Shown: piece by piece, positions 17,521-26,905 of the stretch | Numbering within the stretch: the first letter of the stretch is position 1 | How the letters are laid out: each line of letters begins with the position of its first letter | NCBI RefSeq assembly: GCF_028682475.1 | Contig: NZ_JANHLE010000026.1 | Span: 1 to 64,000 of the forward strand | DNA length: 64,000 bases | Reading direction: 5' to 3' | Source of the DNA: Pseudomonas putida | Lineage (GTDB): Bacteria; Pseudomonadota; Gammaproteobacteria; Pseudomonadales; Pseudomonadaceae | The notes under the pieces: model-generated | Database searches by the model: none | What the model saw: only the letters and a program-made list of their open reading frames with translations | Told to the model about the DNA's origin: nothing | Program-made: the position numbers and the translations under genes

Positions 17521-19701
17521 TCAGGCCGGCGCATCTTTGATCAGGTGCGCGGCGAGGGTGCGCAGCGGGCCCAGTTGCCGACAGATCAACGCCAGTTGGG
17601 TCTGCACCAGGCGCTGGTTTTCTTCCAGTTCTTCGGGCATCTGCTCAAGCTCGATGGCCAATGCTTCTTCGGCATCGCTGTGGATAGCCACCGGCAACTT
17701 GCTGGCCAGGCCTTCGGCAATCTCATCCAGGCTGTTGGCCAGGCTGGCCCCGGCACCATCGATCAACTGCTCGTGAACATCGGCCGGCAGCGTGGTTTCA
17801 CGGTGCGCGCCTAGACCTGAGAGGTAACTGAGCAAGGTGTGCGAGAGCACCAGAAAGCGAAAGCCGACATCCGCCTCCTTACGAAAATGCCCAGGCTCCA
17901 TGAGCATGTTGGCCAGGGTGGTCGACAGCGCCGCATCGGCGTTGTGGGCGTTGCGCCGGGCCAGGCGGTAGGCCAGGTCGTCGCGCTTGCCCTGGGCGTA
18001 CTGCTGCATGATCTGGCGCAGGTAGGTGCTGTTGCAGCTCAGGGTGTTGGCCAGCACTTTGTTCAGGCGCCGGCCCTGCCAGTCGGGGAGGAACAGGAAC
18101 ACCGCGAGAATCGCGATCAGGCTGCCGACCAGGGTATCGAACAGGCGTGGCAGGAACAGCCCGTAACCATCGCCGACCTGGTTGAAGCAGAACAGCACCA
18201 TCAGGGTGATCGCCGCAGTGGCCAGGGTGTAGCGGGTGGTGCGGTTGACGAAGAACACCACCCCGGCGGCGACGGCGAACAGCGACTGGATGATCGGGCT
18301 CGGGAACAGGTCGAACAGCGCCCAGCCCACCGTCAGGCCGATGCCGGTGCCGATGATCCGCTGCACCAGCTTGCGCCGCGTCGCACCGTAGTTGGGCTGG
18401 CAGACGAACAGGGTGGTGAGGATGATCCAGTAGCCCTGGGTCGGGTGGATCAGGTGGACCATGCCGTAACCGATCGACAGTGCCAGTGGCAGGCGCAGGG
18501 CGTGGCGGAACAACAGTGAGGTGGGGGTCATCTGCTGGCGCAGACGGTTCCAGACATCGGCCAGGTTGTGCGGCGAGCGGTCGAGCAGGCTGCTGTCGCT
18601 GGCATCGGCCAGGGTGTCAGGGTTGCTGGCATCGCTGAGCAGGCGGTCGAGGGTGGCCAGGTTGGCGGCCAGGGCCCGCAGCGAGCGTAGCAGTCCGCGC
18701 CAGGCCGGATTGCTCTGGATGCGCAGGTGTTCCAGGGAGGCATTCAGGTCTTCCAGGGCCTGGGTAAAACCGCTGTCATAGATGAACGGCTGGCGCAGCT
18801 GGATCGACTCGGACAATTGCTGGCAAGCCACACCTTGCTGGCGTAGCAGGCGCTGACAGCGAAACAGCACGTCGCTGTGGAAGAACGCTTCGGTCAGGGC
18901 GTTGTAGGGGTAATGCGAAGAGCTGGCGCGCTCGTGGATATCCTGCGCGAGAAAGTACAGCTTCAGGTAGCGGCTGACCTTCGAGCCCGGCCGGCCATTG
19001 CCGACCCGGTGCAGGATGATTTCCTTGGCGGCATTGAGCGCGGCCACCACGCGACCATTCTGCTGCGCCAGTTCCAGGCGCCGGGCTTCCACATCCAACT
19101 GACGGATCGGCTCGAACAGGGTGGCCTTGAGCTTCAGGTAGCGCCCCAGTTCACGGAACAGGCGCGCCAGGCTTTGCTGCACCGGCTGGTTGGAGAACAA
19201 CGCCTGCCAGAGCACCGAGAGCAGCCCGTACCAGGCGGCACCGGCCACCAGCAACAGCGGCTCGTGCCAGAAGTCGCTGACTTCGCCGCCGCGCTGGTCG
19301 ACGCCGATCATGGTGTAGACCGAGAGAATCAGCGTCGCCGAGGCGATGGCGCCGTAGCGTTCGCCCAGGGCGCCGAGCATGGTCAGGGCAAAACTGGCCA
19401 GGGCCAGGGCGCAGACAAAAATCAGCGGATAGGGGAACAGCAACTCCACCGACAGCGCGGCAACGGTAAAGCACACCAGGGTGACCGCGAGGGCGTTCAG
19501 GCGCCCTTGCCAGCTGTCGTCGGTCTCGGCCAGGGCGCTGGCGATGATGCCCAGGAACAGTGGAATCAGCAGGCTCATCTCGTCCTTGTACCAGCACAGC
19601 AGCATGCTGCCGGTCAGGGCGATGAGAACGCGGATGGCGTAGCTGAACTTGTCCAGGGCCCAGAGGCGGCGCAACGATTGGCTGAGCGAGGAGGATGACA
19701 T
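17521..19701 (-). CDS. yccS: YccS-like FUSC family inner-membrane protein
   Basis: A 726-residue protein with two hydrophobic bundles, about residues 20-150 and 395-525, each followed by a long soluble helical part. This is the duplicated layout of the YccS/YhfK branch of the fusaric acid resistance (FUSC) superfamily. The second bundle contains the typical GYWIILTTLFVCQPNYGATRRK segment. Role is unclear; related proteins are proposed to export aromatic acids. It converges with the solute-binding protein gene with zero bases between stops. No membrane-fusion partner lies nearby. Confidence 0.85.
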   Translation of the reverse strand: MSSSSLSQSLRRLWALDKFSYAIRVLIALTGSMLLCWYKDEMSLLIPLFLGIIASALAETDDSWQGRLNALAVTLVCFTVAALSVELLFPYPLIFVCALALASFALTMLGALGERYGAIASATLILSVYTMIGVDQRGGEVSDFWHEPLLLVAGAAWYGLLSVLWQALFSNQPVQQSLARLFRELGRYLKLKATLFEPIRQLDVEARRLELAQQNGRVVAALNAAKEIILHRVGNGRPGSKVSRYLKLYFLAQDIHERASSSHYPYNALTEAFFHSDVLFRCQRLLRQQGVACQQLSESIQLRQPFIYDSGFTQALEDLNASLEHLRIQSNPAWRGLLRSLRALAANLATLDRLLSDASNPDTLADASDSSLLDRSPHNLADVWNRLRQQMTPTSLLFRHALRLPLALSIGYGMVHLIHPTQGYWIILTTLFVCQPNYGATRRKLVQRIIGTGIGLTVGWALFDLFPSPIIQSLFAVAAGVVFFVNRTTRYTLATAAITLMVLFCFNQVGDGYGLFLPRLFDTLVGSLIAILAVFLFLPDWQGRRLNKVLANTLSCNSTYLRQIMQQYAQGKRDDLAYRLARRNAHNADAALSTTLANMLMEPGHFRKEADVGFRFLVLSHTLLSYLSGLGAHRETTLPADVHEQLIDGAGASLANSLDEIAEGLASKLPVAIHSDAEEALAIELEQMPEELEENQRLVQTQLALICRQLGPLRTLAAHLIKDAPA

Positions 19702-19819
19702 GTCGGGTCGGCAGGCCTTGGGCGATGATCGAAATTGAGCTGATCAGACAGCAAGCGTGTTACGGCTGCTAGCTGACCAGCAAAATTTGTTCCTTGATGC
19801 GCTGATTCTACCGCGAAGG

Positions 19820-21001
19820 TTAGACGAACTGCGCGGCCGCGTACGCCGAGGCCCAGGCCCACTGGAAGTTGAAGCCACCGAGGTGGCCGCTGACGTCGAG
19901 CACTTCGCCGATGAAGTACAGCCCAGGGCTTTTCAGCGATTCCATGGTCTTGGACGACACTTCGCGGGTATCGACGCCGCCCAGGGTCACCTCGGCGGTG
20001 CGATAGCCTTCGGTACCGGCCGGTACCAGCTGCCAGGCGCCGAGTTTGTCGCCGACCTGGGCCAGCTCCGCCGGGGTGTACTGCTTCATCGGCTTGGAGA
20101 CGAACCAGTGCTCGCTGAGCAGGTTGGCCATCTTCTTGGTGAAGACCTCGCCGAGCAGGGTTTTCAGTTCGCTGTTGGGGCGCTCGGCCTGTTGCTGTTG
20201 CAGCCAGGTCAGGGCGTCGTGGTCTGGCAGCAGGTTGATCTCGACTGTGTCGCCCGCTTCCCAGAACGAAGAAATCTGCAGGATCGCCGGCCCGCTCAGC
20301 CCGCGGTGGGTGAACAGCAGGTTCTCGCGAAAGCTGGTGCCGTTGCAGCTGGCGATGCAATCCACGGAACTGCCGGACAGCTCGGTGCAGATGCCTTTGA
20401 GCACCGGCTCGGTGATGGTGAACGGTACCAGCGCTGCACGCGTCGGCAGCAGGCTGTGGCCGAACTGGCGGGCGACCTGGTAGCCGAAGCCGGTTGCGCC
20501 CAGGGTCGGGATCGACAGGCCGCCTGTGGCGATCACCAGCGACTGGCACTGGAACTGACCGGCGCTGGTTTCCAGCAGGTAACCGCCGTCGATCTTCTCG
20601 ATCTGCTCGATGCGCGTGTCCATGCGCAGCTCGGCGCCGGCGTTGTCGCACTCGCGCAGGAGCATGTCGAGGATGTCACTGGACTTGTTATCGCAGAACA
20701 GCTGGCCAAGTTTCTTCTCGTGATAGGGCACGGCGTGTTTGCCGACCATCTCGATGAAATCCCACTGGGTGTAGCGGGCCAGGGCCGACTTGCAGAAGTG
20801 CGGGTTCTGCGACAGGAAGTTGGACGGCTCGGAGTACATGTTGGTGAAGTTGCAGCGGCCACCGCCAGACATGAGGATCTTCTTGCCCGGTTTGTTGGCG
20901 TGGTCGAGCAGCAGCACCTGGCGGCCGCGACCGGCGGCAGTCAGGGCACACATCAGGCCGGCGGCGCCGGCGCCAATAATGATCACTTCGGTGGAACGCA
21001 C
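19820..21001 (-). CDS. HI0933/YhiN-type FAD-dependent oxidoreductase
   Basis: A 393-residue flavoprotein. The dinucleotide-binding motif GAGAAG (about 9-14) is followed by KKILMSGGGRCNFTN, the signature of the HI0933 family, and a C-terminal FAD-binding segment GEVLDVSGHLGGFNFQWAWASA. The reaction is unknown. I use the GTG at 21001: AGAGGA lies seven bases upstream, and longer starts would run through the REP pair at 21032-21103. The upstream neighbour dbpA is on the same strand. Confidence 0.88.
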   Translation of the reverse strand: MRSTEVIIIGAGAAGLMCALTAAGRGRQVLLLDHANKPGKKILMSGGGRCNFTNMYSEPSNFLSQNPHFCKSALARYTQWDFIEMVGKHAVPYHEKKLGQLFCDNKSSDILDMLLRECDNAGAELRMDTRIEQIEKIDGGYLLETSAGQFQCQSLVIATGGLSIPTLGATGFGYQVARQFGHSLLPTRAALVPFTITEPVLKGICTELSGSSVDCIASCNGTSFRENLLFTHRGLSGPAILQISSFWEAGDTVEINLLPDHDALTWLQQQQAERPNSELKTLLGEVFTKKMANLLSEHWFVSKPMKQYTPAELAQVGDKLGAWQLVPAGTEGYRTAEVTLGGVDTREVSSKTMESLKSPGLYFIGEVLDVSGHLGGFNFQWAWASAYAAAQFV

Positions 21002-21031
21002 TGCAAAATCCTCTGCAACGGTGGTGAGACT

Positions 21032-21103
21032 ATCGCGGGGCAAGTCGAATCGTCGCACCGCCGCTCCCACAGGACATCGGGTGGGAGCGGGCTTGCCCCG
21101 CGA
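21032..21103. repeat. REP inverted pair (GCGGGGCAAGCCC type)
   Basis: The left arm is partly degenerate after CGCGGGGCAAG; the right arm GTGGGAGCGGGCTTGCCCCGCGA is complete. It lies between dbpA and the HI0933-type gene and argues against a longer N terminus for the latter. Confidence 0.85.
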
Positions 21104-21128
21104 AAGGCCAGCAAATTCAACAAACAGC

Positions 21129-22514
21129 TCAGACGATGCGCACCCGCAACGACCGGCCCTTGATCTTGCCGCTGTTCAGGCGCTGCAACGCCTGTTTGGC
21201 GACCGCGCGTTCCACAGCAACAAAGGCCTGGAAATCGAAAATCGCGATCTTGCCCACCTGGGTGCCTGGCAACCCGGCGTCGCCGGTCAAGGCGCCGAGG
21301 ATATCGCCCGGGCGCAGTTTGTCCTTGCGACCGGCAGCAATGCACAGGGTGCTCATGGTCGGCAGCAGCGGAGCGCCGTTCTGGGCCTTGAGGTTGTCCA
21401 GCTGTTCCCAGCGCAGCGCGGCTTTCTGAATGTCTTCGATAGCCTGGGCACGGTGGCCTTCGGCCGGGGCGACCAGGCTGATGGCCAGGCCTTTCTCGCC
21501 AGCACGGCCGGTACGGCCAACGCGGTGCACGTGAATCTCGGCATCACGGGCCAGTTCGACGTTGATGACCATGTCCAGGGCATCGATGTCCAGGCCACGG
21601 GCGGCCACGTCGGTGGCCACCAGCACCGACAGGCTGCGGTTGGCGAACAGGGTCAGGACCTGGTCACGGTCGCGCTGCTCGAGGTCGCCATGCAGCGCTT
21701 GAGCGGAAATGCCCTTGGCCTGCAGGTGCTCGACCAGCTCCTGGCATTGCTGCTTGGTGAAGCAGAACGCTACGCACGATTGTGGGCGGAAGTGGCCGAG
21801 CACTTTGGTGACCGCTTCCATGCGCTGCTCTGGAGTGATTTCGTAGAAGTGCTGTTCGATCTGGCTGTCGGCGTGCAGGGTTTCGACCTTGACGGTCTGC
21901 GGGTCGCGCATGAAGGTCGAGGCCAGCTGCTTGATGCCGGCCGGGTAGGTCGCCGAAAACAGCAAGGTCTGACGGCGCTTCGGGGTTTGTCCGATGATGT
22001 CGGCGATGGCGTCGTAGAAGCCCATGTCGAGCATGCGGTCGGCTTCATCGAGAATCAGCGTGTTGAGGCCGTCGAGCACCAGGGTGCCTTTGCTCAGGTG
22101 TTGCTGGATGCGCCCCGGGGTGCCGACGATGATATGCGCGCCGTGTTCCAGCGAGGCAATCTGCGGGCCCAGGGACACACCGCCGCACAGGGTCAGGATC
22201 TTGATGTTGTCTTCGGCACGGGCCAGGCGGCGCAGTTCTTTGGCCACCTGGTCAGCCAGCTCGCGGGTCGGGCACAGGACCAGGGCCTGGCAACCGAAGT
22301 AGCGCGGGTTGATCGGGTTGAGCAGGCCGATGCCGAATGCGGCGGTCTTGCCACTGCCGGTCTTGGCCTGGGCAATCAGGTCCATGCCCTTGAGGATTAC
22401 CGGCAGGCTCTGGGCCTGGATCGGGGTCATCTGGGCGTAGCCGAGGGCGTCCAGGTTGGCCAGCATGGCGGCGGACAGCGGCAAGGTGGCGAAGGCGGTG
22501 GCAATGGTGGTCAC
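21129..22514 (-). CDS. dbpA: ATP-dependent RNA helicase DbpA
   Basis: DEAD-box helicase acting on 23S rRNA during large-subunit assembly. The 461-residue product carries all motifs: TPIQAQ, AKTGSGKT, PTRELA, TPGR, DEAD, SAT, ATDVAARGLDI and HRVGRTGR. It has the C-terminal DbpA RNA-binding domain, which recognises hairpin 92 (CIAAGRKDKLRPGDILGAL onward). The GTG at 22514 is preferred, giving the start MTTIATAFATLPL; a TTG five codons earlier is the alternative. It is downstream of the MdtD-like gene on the same strand with a 57-base gap. Confidence 0.95.
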   Translation of the reverse strand: MTTIATAFATLPLSAAMLANLDALGYAQMTPIQAQSLPVILKGMDLIAQAKTGSGKTAAFGIGLLNPINPRYFGCQALVLCPTRELADQVAKELRRLARAEDNIKILTLCGGVSLGPQIASLEHGAHIIVGTPGRIQQHLSKGTLVLDGLNTLILDEADRMLDMGFYDAIADIIGQTPKRRQTLLFSATYPAGIKQLASTFMRDPQTVKVETLHADSQIEQHFYEITPEQRMEAVTKVLGHFRPQSCVAFCFTKQQCQELVEHLQAKGISAQALHGDLEQRDRDQVLTLFANRSLSVLVATDVAARGLDIDALDMVINVELARDAEIHVHRVGRTGRAGEKGLAISLVAPAEGHRAQAIEDIQKAALRWEQLDNLKAQNGAPLLPTMSTLCIAAGRKDKLRPGDILGALTGDAGLPGTQVGKIAIFDFQAFVAVERAVAKQALQRLNSGKIKGRSLRVRIV

Positions 22515-22571
22515 GAGGCGGGCCTGCAAAACAAAATGTCGCGCAGTGTACCAGCCTCGACGCCATTAGCC

Positions 22572-23999
22572 CTAAGGCTCGATCTCCGGTTCCGGACGAG
22601 GGGCACGCCTTCCGTCCGTCCTGGCCAGCTGCATGAAGATCGCCGCCGCCAGCATGGCCATCAGGCCGATGGTCAGGAACGTCAGCTGGAAGGCGCCCAA
22701 CGTGCTTTCCACGCCCTCGGCACTGCCCGCCGCGCTGAACCCACCGAGCAGCGCACCGGCACAGGCGACGCCGAGACTCAGCGACAGTTGCGCCACCACC
22801 GACAGCAGGCTGTTGCCGCTGCTGGCACTGGCGTCGTCGAGGTCGATCAGGGTGACGGTGTTCATCGCCGTGAACTGCATGGAGTTGACCGCGCCGAGCA
22901 GGCCCAACTGGAACAGCAACAAGGCGTAGGGCGTTTGTTCGTCCACCAGCCCCAGGCTGGCGAGCAACAGGCCGAGCAGCAGGGTGTTGCCGGTGAGGAT
23001 GGTGCGGTAGCCGAAGCGTTCGATCAGCGGCCGGGCGATGGATTTGGCCAGCATTGCGGCTGCAGCCAGGGGAATCATGCTCATCCCCGCCTGGGCCGGC
23101 GAGTAGCCCAGCGCTACCTGCAGCAGCAACGGCACCAGAAACGGCAGGGCGCCGCTGCCCAGACGGGCGAACAGGTTGCCGAGGATGCCGACGGAAAAGG
23201 TCCGGGTGCGGAACAGCCTGGGCGAGAACAGCGGATTGTCGACGCTGCCCGCACGCAGCCAGTAAGCCGCCAGGCAGGCCATGCCGGCGAACAGCAGCAA
23301 CATCACCCGCAGGTGTGGCAGGTGCAGTTCGCCCAGGCCTTCCATGGCGATGGTGATCAGCACCATGGCGGCGCCGAACAGCACAAAGCCGACGCCGTCG
23401 AAACGCGTGCGCTCGCTGCCGCGCAGGTCGGGGATGAAACGCCACACGGCGTAGCAGCCGATCACGCCGACCGGCAGGTTGAGCAGGAAGATCCAGTGCC
23501 AGCTGAGGATTTCTACCAGCCAGCCGCCCAGGGTCGGGCCCAGCAGCGGACCAAGCAGGCCGGGGATGGTGATGAAGCTCATGATCCGCACCAGCTCCGA
23601 GCGCGGGTAGGCACGCAGCACGACCAGCCTGCCGACCGGCAGCATCAAGGCGCCGCCCAACCCCTGAACCACCCGCGCTGCGACCAGCATGCTCAGGCTC
23701 TCGGACAGGGCGCAGAGCAGCGAGCCCAGGCTGAACAGCAGGATCGCACCGAAGAAGATCCGCTTGGTGCCAAAGCGGTCGGCGATCCAGCCCGAGGCGG
23801 GGATCAACAGCGCCACGGTGAGCATGTAGGCGATGATCACCGACTGCATGCGCAGCGGGTCTTCGGCCAAATCGCGGGCCATGGCTGGCAGGGCGGTGTT
23901 GAGGATGGTGCCGTCCAGCGACTGCATGAAGAAGGCGATGGCCACGACCCAAGGGATCCAGCGGGCGGTGACAGGGTCCAGCGGGGCGCGGTTGGGCAT
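22572..23999 (-). CDS. mdtD: MFS multidrug exporter, DHA2/MdtD-like
   Basis: A 475-residue integral membrane protein with about 14 hydrophobic segments, the layout of drug:H+ antiporter-2 proteins. Visible motifs are FMQSLDGTILNTALPAMA in helix 1, the loop 2-3 motif GWIADRFGTKR, and motif C-like PGLLGPLLGPTLGGWL in helix 5. It resembles MdtD of the mdtABCD system, but no RND or fusion-protein genes are beside it here, so substrate and partners are unknown. It is flanked upstream by a REP pair. Confidence 0.87.
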   Translation of the reverse strand: MPNRAPLDPVTARWIPWVVAIAFFMQSLDGTILNTALPAMARDLAEDPLRMQSVIIAYMLTVALLIPASGWIADRFGTKRIFFGAILLFSLGSLLCALSESLSMLVAARVVQGLGGALMLPVGRLVVLRAYPRSELVRIMSFITIPGLLGPLLGPTLGGWLVEILSWHWIFLLNLPVGVIGCYAVWRFIPDLRGSERTRFDGVGFVLFGAAMVLITIAMEGLGELHLPHLRVMLLLFAGMACLAAYWLRAGSVDNPLFSPRLFRTRTFSVGILGNLFARLGSGALPFLVPLLLQVALGYSPAQAGMSMIPLAAAAMLAKSIARPLIERFGYRTILTGNTLLLGLLLASLGLVDEQTPYALLLFQLGLLGAVNSMQFTAMNTVTLIDLDDASASSGNSLLSVVAQLSLSLGVACAGALLGGFSAAGSAEGVESTLGAFQLTFLTIGLMAMLAAAIFMQLARTDGRRAPRPEPEIEP

Positions 24000-24027
24000 G
24001 GTTTGCTCGGGTGTCCTCTAGGGCCTC

Positions 24028-24092
24028 ATCGCCGGCAAGGCCGGCTCCCACAAGTTGGACTGCCCCCTGTGGGAGCCGGCCTTGCCGGCGAT
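24028..24092. repeat. REP inverted pair (GCCGGCAAGGCCGGCTCC type)
   Basis: Inverted arms ATCGCCGGCAAGGCCGGCTCC form a third sequence variant, between the MFS gene and the TldE-like gene. Confidence 0.9.
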
Positions 24093-24099
24093 GGGGTCA

Positions 24100-25431
24100 T
24101 TACAATGTCAGCGTCAGACGCTTTACCAGTGCCCCCGGCAAATGGCTCGAACTGGTCTGCCGCTGCCCGTAAGTACTGGTCGACAGAATCAGCTCGCGCT
24201 CTGCGGTCAGGGCCTCCAGCTGTAAGCCCAACAAACTGTAGACGCTGTCATCGAAACGCATGGTGCTGACCGGTGCCTGGATCTGCCCGTCTTCCACCCA
24301 GAAGGTGGCGAAACGAGTCAGACCGGTCATGCGCGCAGCCGGCAGGTCGGAGAAATTTAGGTACCAGAGGTTACTGATGTACAGGCCGGTACCCAGACGA
24401 CTCAGGATCTCAGCTTGTTCCAGCTCGCCGGCGGCCATGCTCAGGGCGCAAGGGGATTCATGGCTGTCAGCGCCGTTGGCCGCCAGCTCGAACTCGGCGG
24501 CACTGCGTGCGCAGATCAACCTGTCCAGGCCATGGCCCTGCTCGATCAGGCGCAAATCACTGCGCGGTGTGCCTTCATCGGAAAACGCCGGGCTCAGCGA
24601 GCCAGTGACTTGCTCGGCAATGCTGACCAGCGGATTCAGGCGCGCATCACCGGCGTACAGGCGTTGCAGCGGACTGTTCTTGGTTGCCAGCGACTGGGCG
24701 GAGAAACCGCCCCAGCATAGCATGCCCATGATTTCGTCCATGGCCGCCGGGGCCAGGTAGGCGCGGTACTCGCCCGGCGCCAGGGTCTTGAGCGGGCGAC
24801 CCAGATATTCCAGCTGTTCGCGTGCCTGGCGCAGGCGTTGGGCAAGCGTGTCGTTGTCCCAGTGCTGCCCGGCATAGTTGGCTTTGACCGCCTGGCCATT
24901 GCGGTGGAACAGGCTCCAGTCAAAGTTGAAGCTGTTGGCCTGGTGCCAGCCAAACGCCCCGAACGAACTGGCAAAACCCCGGCAGATCGGGCCTGCGGCG
25001 TAGATGCCGACCAGATCCAGTTCCCCGGCACCTTGCTCGATCTGCATCAGCACCTGGTCAATTCCGGGCAGCGCCTGGTCCTGCACACTATGGCTCTGCC
25101 AGGCGCTGTCGTTGAGTTGCAGGTAGGGGTCGGCTTCGAGCAGCGGCAAGGTCTGGCGCAACTGCTCCACAGCCTCGGCCAGGCGCTGCTGATCGACGTC
25201 GGCGTCGTTGCCCAGAGTGAATTGCAGCTCGGCCTGGCGCCCGTCCTTGACCAGCTTGAGGACGCAACTGGCCTGTTGCACCTCGCCGGCCTGGCGCACT
25301 TTGGCATGGTTGAAGCGAATGAACTGCGAGTGTTCGGCGCTGTAGCTCAGGGTGAAATGTTCGGGGGTGCGAACCTGCTCTTGCAGGCTGGCGACAAGGT
25401 TCTGGAAGCTTTGCAGTGGGGTAGCAGCCAT
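24100..25431 (-). CDS. TldE/PmbA-like protein (non-catalytic partner type)
   Basis: A 443-residue member of the TldD/PmbA family. It lacks the HExxxH zinc motif of its neighbour, as TldE/PmbA subunits do, so it is probably the partner subunit of a heterodimeric peptidase. Its start codon overlaps the stop of the upstream TldD-like gene by one base (TGATG), which points to translational coupling and equal amounts of both. Classical TldD/TldE degrade unfolded peptides and mature some ribosomal peptides. The length and low obvious similarity to PmbA suggest a second, divergent pair. Confidence 0.82.
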   Translation of the reverse strand: MAATPLQSFQNLVASLQEQVRTPEHFTLSYSAEHSQFIRFNHAKVRQAGEVQQASCVLKLVKDGRQAELQFTLGNDADVDQQRLAEAVEQLRQTLPLLEADPYLQLNDSAWQSHSVQDQALPGIDQVLMQIEQGAGELDLVGIYAAGPICRGFASSFGAFGWHQANSFNFDWSLFHRNGQAVKANYAGQHWDNDTLAQRLRQAREQLEYLGRPLKTLAPGEYRAYLAPAAMDEIMGMLCWGGFSAQSLATKNSPLQRLYAGDARLNPLVSIAEQVTGSLSPAFSDEGTPRSDLRLIEQGHGLDRLICARSAAEFELAANGADSHESPCALSMAAGELEQAEILSRLGTGLYISNLWYLNFSDLPAARMTGLTRFATFWVEDGQIQAPVSTMRFDDSVYSLLGLQLEALTAERELILSTSTYGQRQTSSSHLPGALVKRLTLTL

Positions 25432-26873
25432 CAGGCGTCTCCTCCGAATACGTCGATCTGGCTGAATACGCAGGCAGGCGAGGCATGCCCGACCCGCACC
25501 ACCTGGTTCGGCTCGCCCTTGCCGCAGTTGGGTGTGCCCAGAACCTGCAAGGTGCTGGCGTCACCGACGGCGCTGAGGTTGCCCCAGAACTGTGCGGAAA
25601 TCCCTCGATAGTTGGGATTCTTGACCACGCCCTTGAGCTCGCCGTTTTCGATCAACTGGCCCCATTCGCAACCGAACTGGAACTTGTTGCGCGCGTCATC
25701 AATGGACCAGGAACGGTTGGTGCGCATCAGGATGCCATGCTCGATATTGCCGATCAGTTGCTCGAGGCTCTGGTCGCCCGGCTCGATATTGAGGTTGGCC
25801 ATGCGATCGATCGGTGCCCGGTTCCAGCCACAGGCGCGGCTGTTGGCGACGCCGTCCAGGCCCGAGCGGAATTGCGACAGGGCCCCGCCCAGCGGACGCA
25901 GGAGCAAGCCGTCGCGGATCAGGAACTGTTTGCTGGCCGCAGTGCCGTCATCGTCATGGCTGTAGCTGGCCAGTTCTTCGCCGATGCTCGGGTCGAAGGT
26001 CACGTTGAGCAGTTTCGAGCCGTACTGCAGGGTGCCGAAGTCACAGGCTTTGACGAAGCTGGTACCGGCGTAGTTGCGCTCGTCACCGAGGATGCGGTCC
26101 ATTTCCAGCGGGTGGCCGATGGACTCGTGGATCTGCAGCATCATCTGGTCCGGCATCAGCAGCAGGTCGCGCACGCCACTCGGGGTGTTGGCTGCCAACA
26201 GCAGCTGCAGGGCCTGATCGGCGACCTTGGCCCCGGCGCCCACCAGGCCGCAACGTTCGATGACATCCAGACCGCCCTGCTGACCGAAGTTCTCCCGGCC
26301 CAGGGTGCGGCTCTGGCTGTCCTGACCATCGAAAGCGGTGACCGCGAAACCTGGATAGACAAAACGCTGGGCCTGGCGCAGTTCGGCACCGGCTGTGTTC
26401 AGGTAAATCTGTTCGACGTTGCTGATGCCAAGGCTGGCCTGCCAGTTCACCAGGCGGTCGTCGGCGGGCACGCTGTTCGATTCACGGCTGAGCAAGTCGT
26501 AGCAGTCGGCCAGGGACGGCATGGACTGTTCGAGATTTGGCGAACGATAGTCGCTGCGCGCTGTGGCTACCGGCTGTTCGCTGAGGTCAAGCAGGGCGCG
26601 TGCGCCAGTCTGCGCGGCGAGTCGCTCGGCCTGCTCCAGGGCGCGCTGCAGGCCGGACTGGGACAGGTCAGCGGTGGCGGCGTAGGCTTCCACACCCTTG
26701 AGCCGGACCGTCAGCATGGCCCCTTCATCGCGGAAGAAAAACGGCGGCTCGGCCACGTTCTTGCGCACTGACAGTTGCTGCTGGGACTGCTGCACATAGC
26801 GCAGGGAAAAAAACTCGGCACCGCTGCGCAGGGCGGCAAAGCGCTGGCGCAGCAATGCAGTCATCTCGAACAT
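25431..26873 (-). CDS. TldD-like metallopeptidase
   Basis: A 480-residue TldD/PmbA family protein with the zinc motif HESIGH, followed by PLEMDRILGDERNYAGTSF, and a C-terminal segment rich in Gly with GTPNCGKGEP that supplies further conserved residues. It is the likely catalytic subunit of a heterodimer with the downstream TldE-like protein. The ATG at 26873 has GGAGG seven bases upstream. The acyl-CoA dehydrogenase gene ends 32 bases upstream on the same strand, so the three may be cotranscribed. Natural substrates are unknown; no precursor peptide gene is evident. Confidence 0.85.
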   Translation of the reverse strand: MFEMTALLRQRFAALRSGAEFFSLRYVQQSQQQLSVRKNVAEPPFFFRDEGAMLTVRLKGVEAYAATADLSQSGLQRALEQAERLAAQTGARALLDLSEQPVATARSDYRSPNLEQSMPSLADCYDLLSRESNSVPADDRLVNWQASLGISNVEQIYLNTAGAELRQAQRFVYPGFAVTAFDGQDSQSRTLGRENFGQQGGLDVIERCGLVGAGAKVADQALQLLLAANTPSGVRDLLLMPDQMMLQIHESIGHPLEMDRILGDERNYAGTSFVKACDFGTLQYGSKLLNVTFDPSIGEELASYSHDDDGTAASKQFLIRDGLLLRPLGGALSQFRSGLDGVANSRACGWNRAPIDRMANLNIEPGDQSLEQLIGNIEHGILMRTNRSWSIDDARNKFQFGCEWGQLIENGELKGVVKNPNYRGISAQFWGNLSAVGDASTLQVLGTPNCGKGEPNQVVRVGHASPACVFSQIDVFGGDA

Positions 26874-26905
26874 GCAAGAACCTCCGTGTGTACGGTGGTT
26901 CCCCC

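Noticed and set aside
20790..24269. Very long plus-strand open frame (over 1100 codons) opposite the HI0933-type, dbpA and mdtD genes
   Set aside because: It is antisense to three well-supported genes, has Gln/Gly/Ala-rich low-complexity translation typical of high-GC shadow frames, and has no domain.
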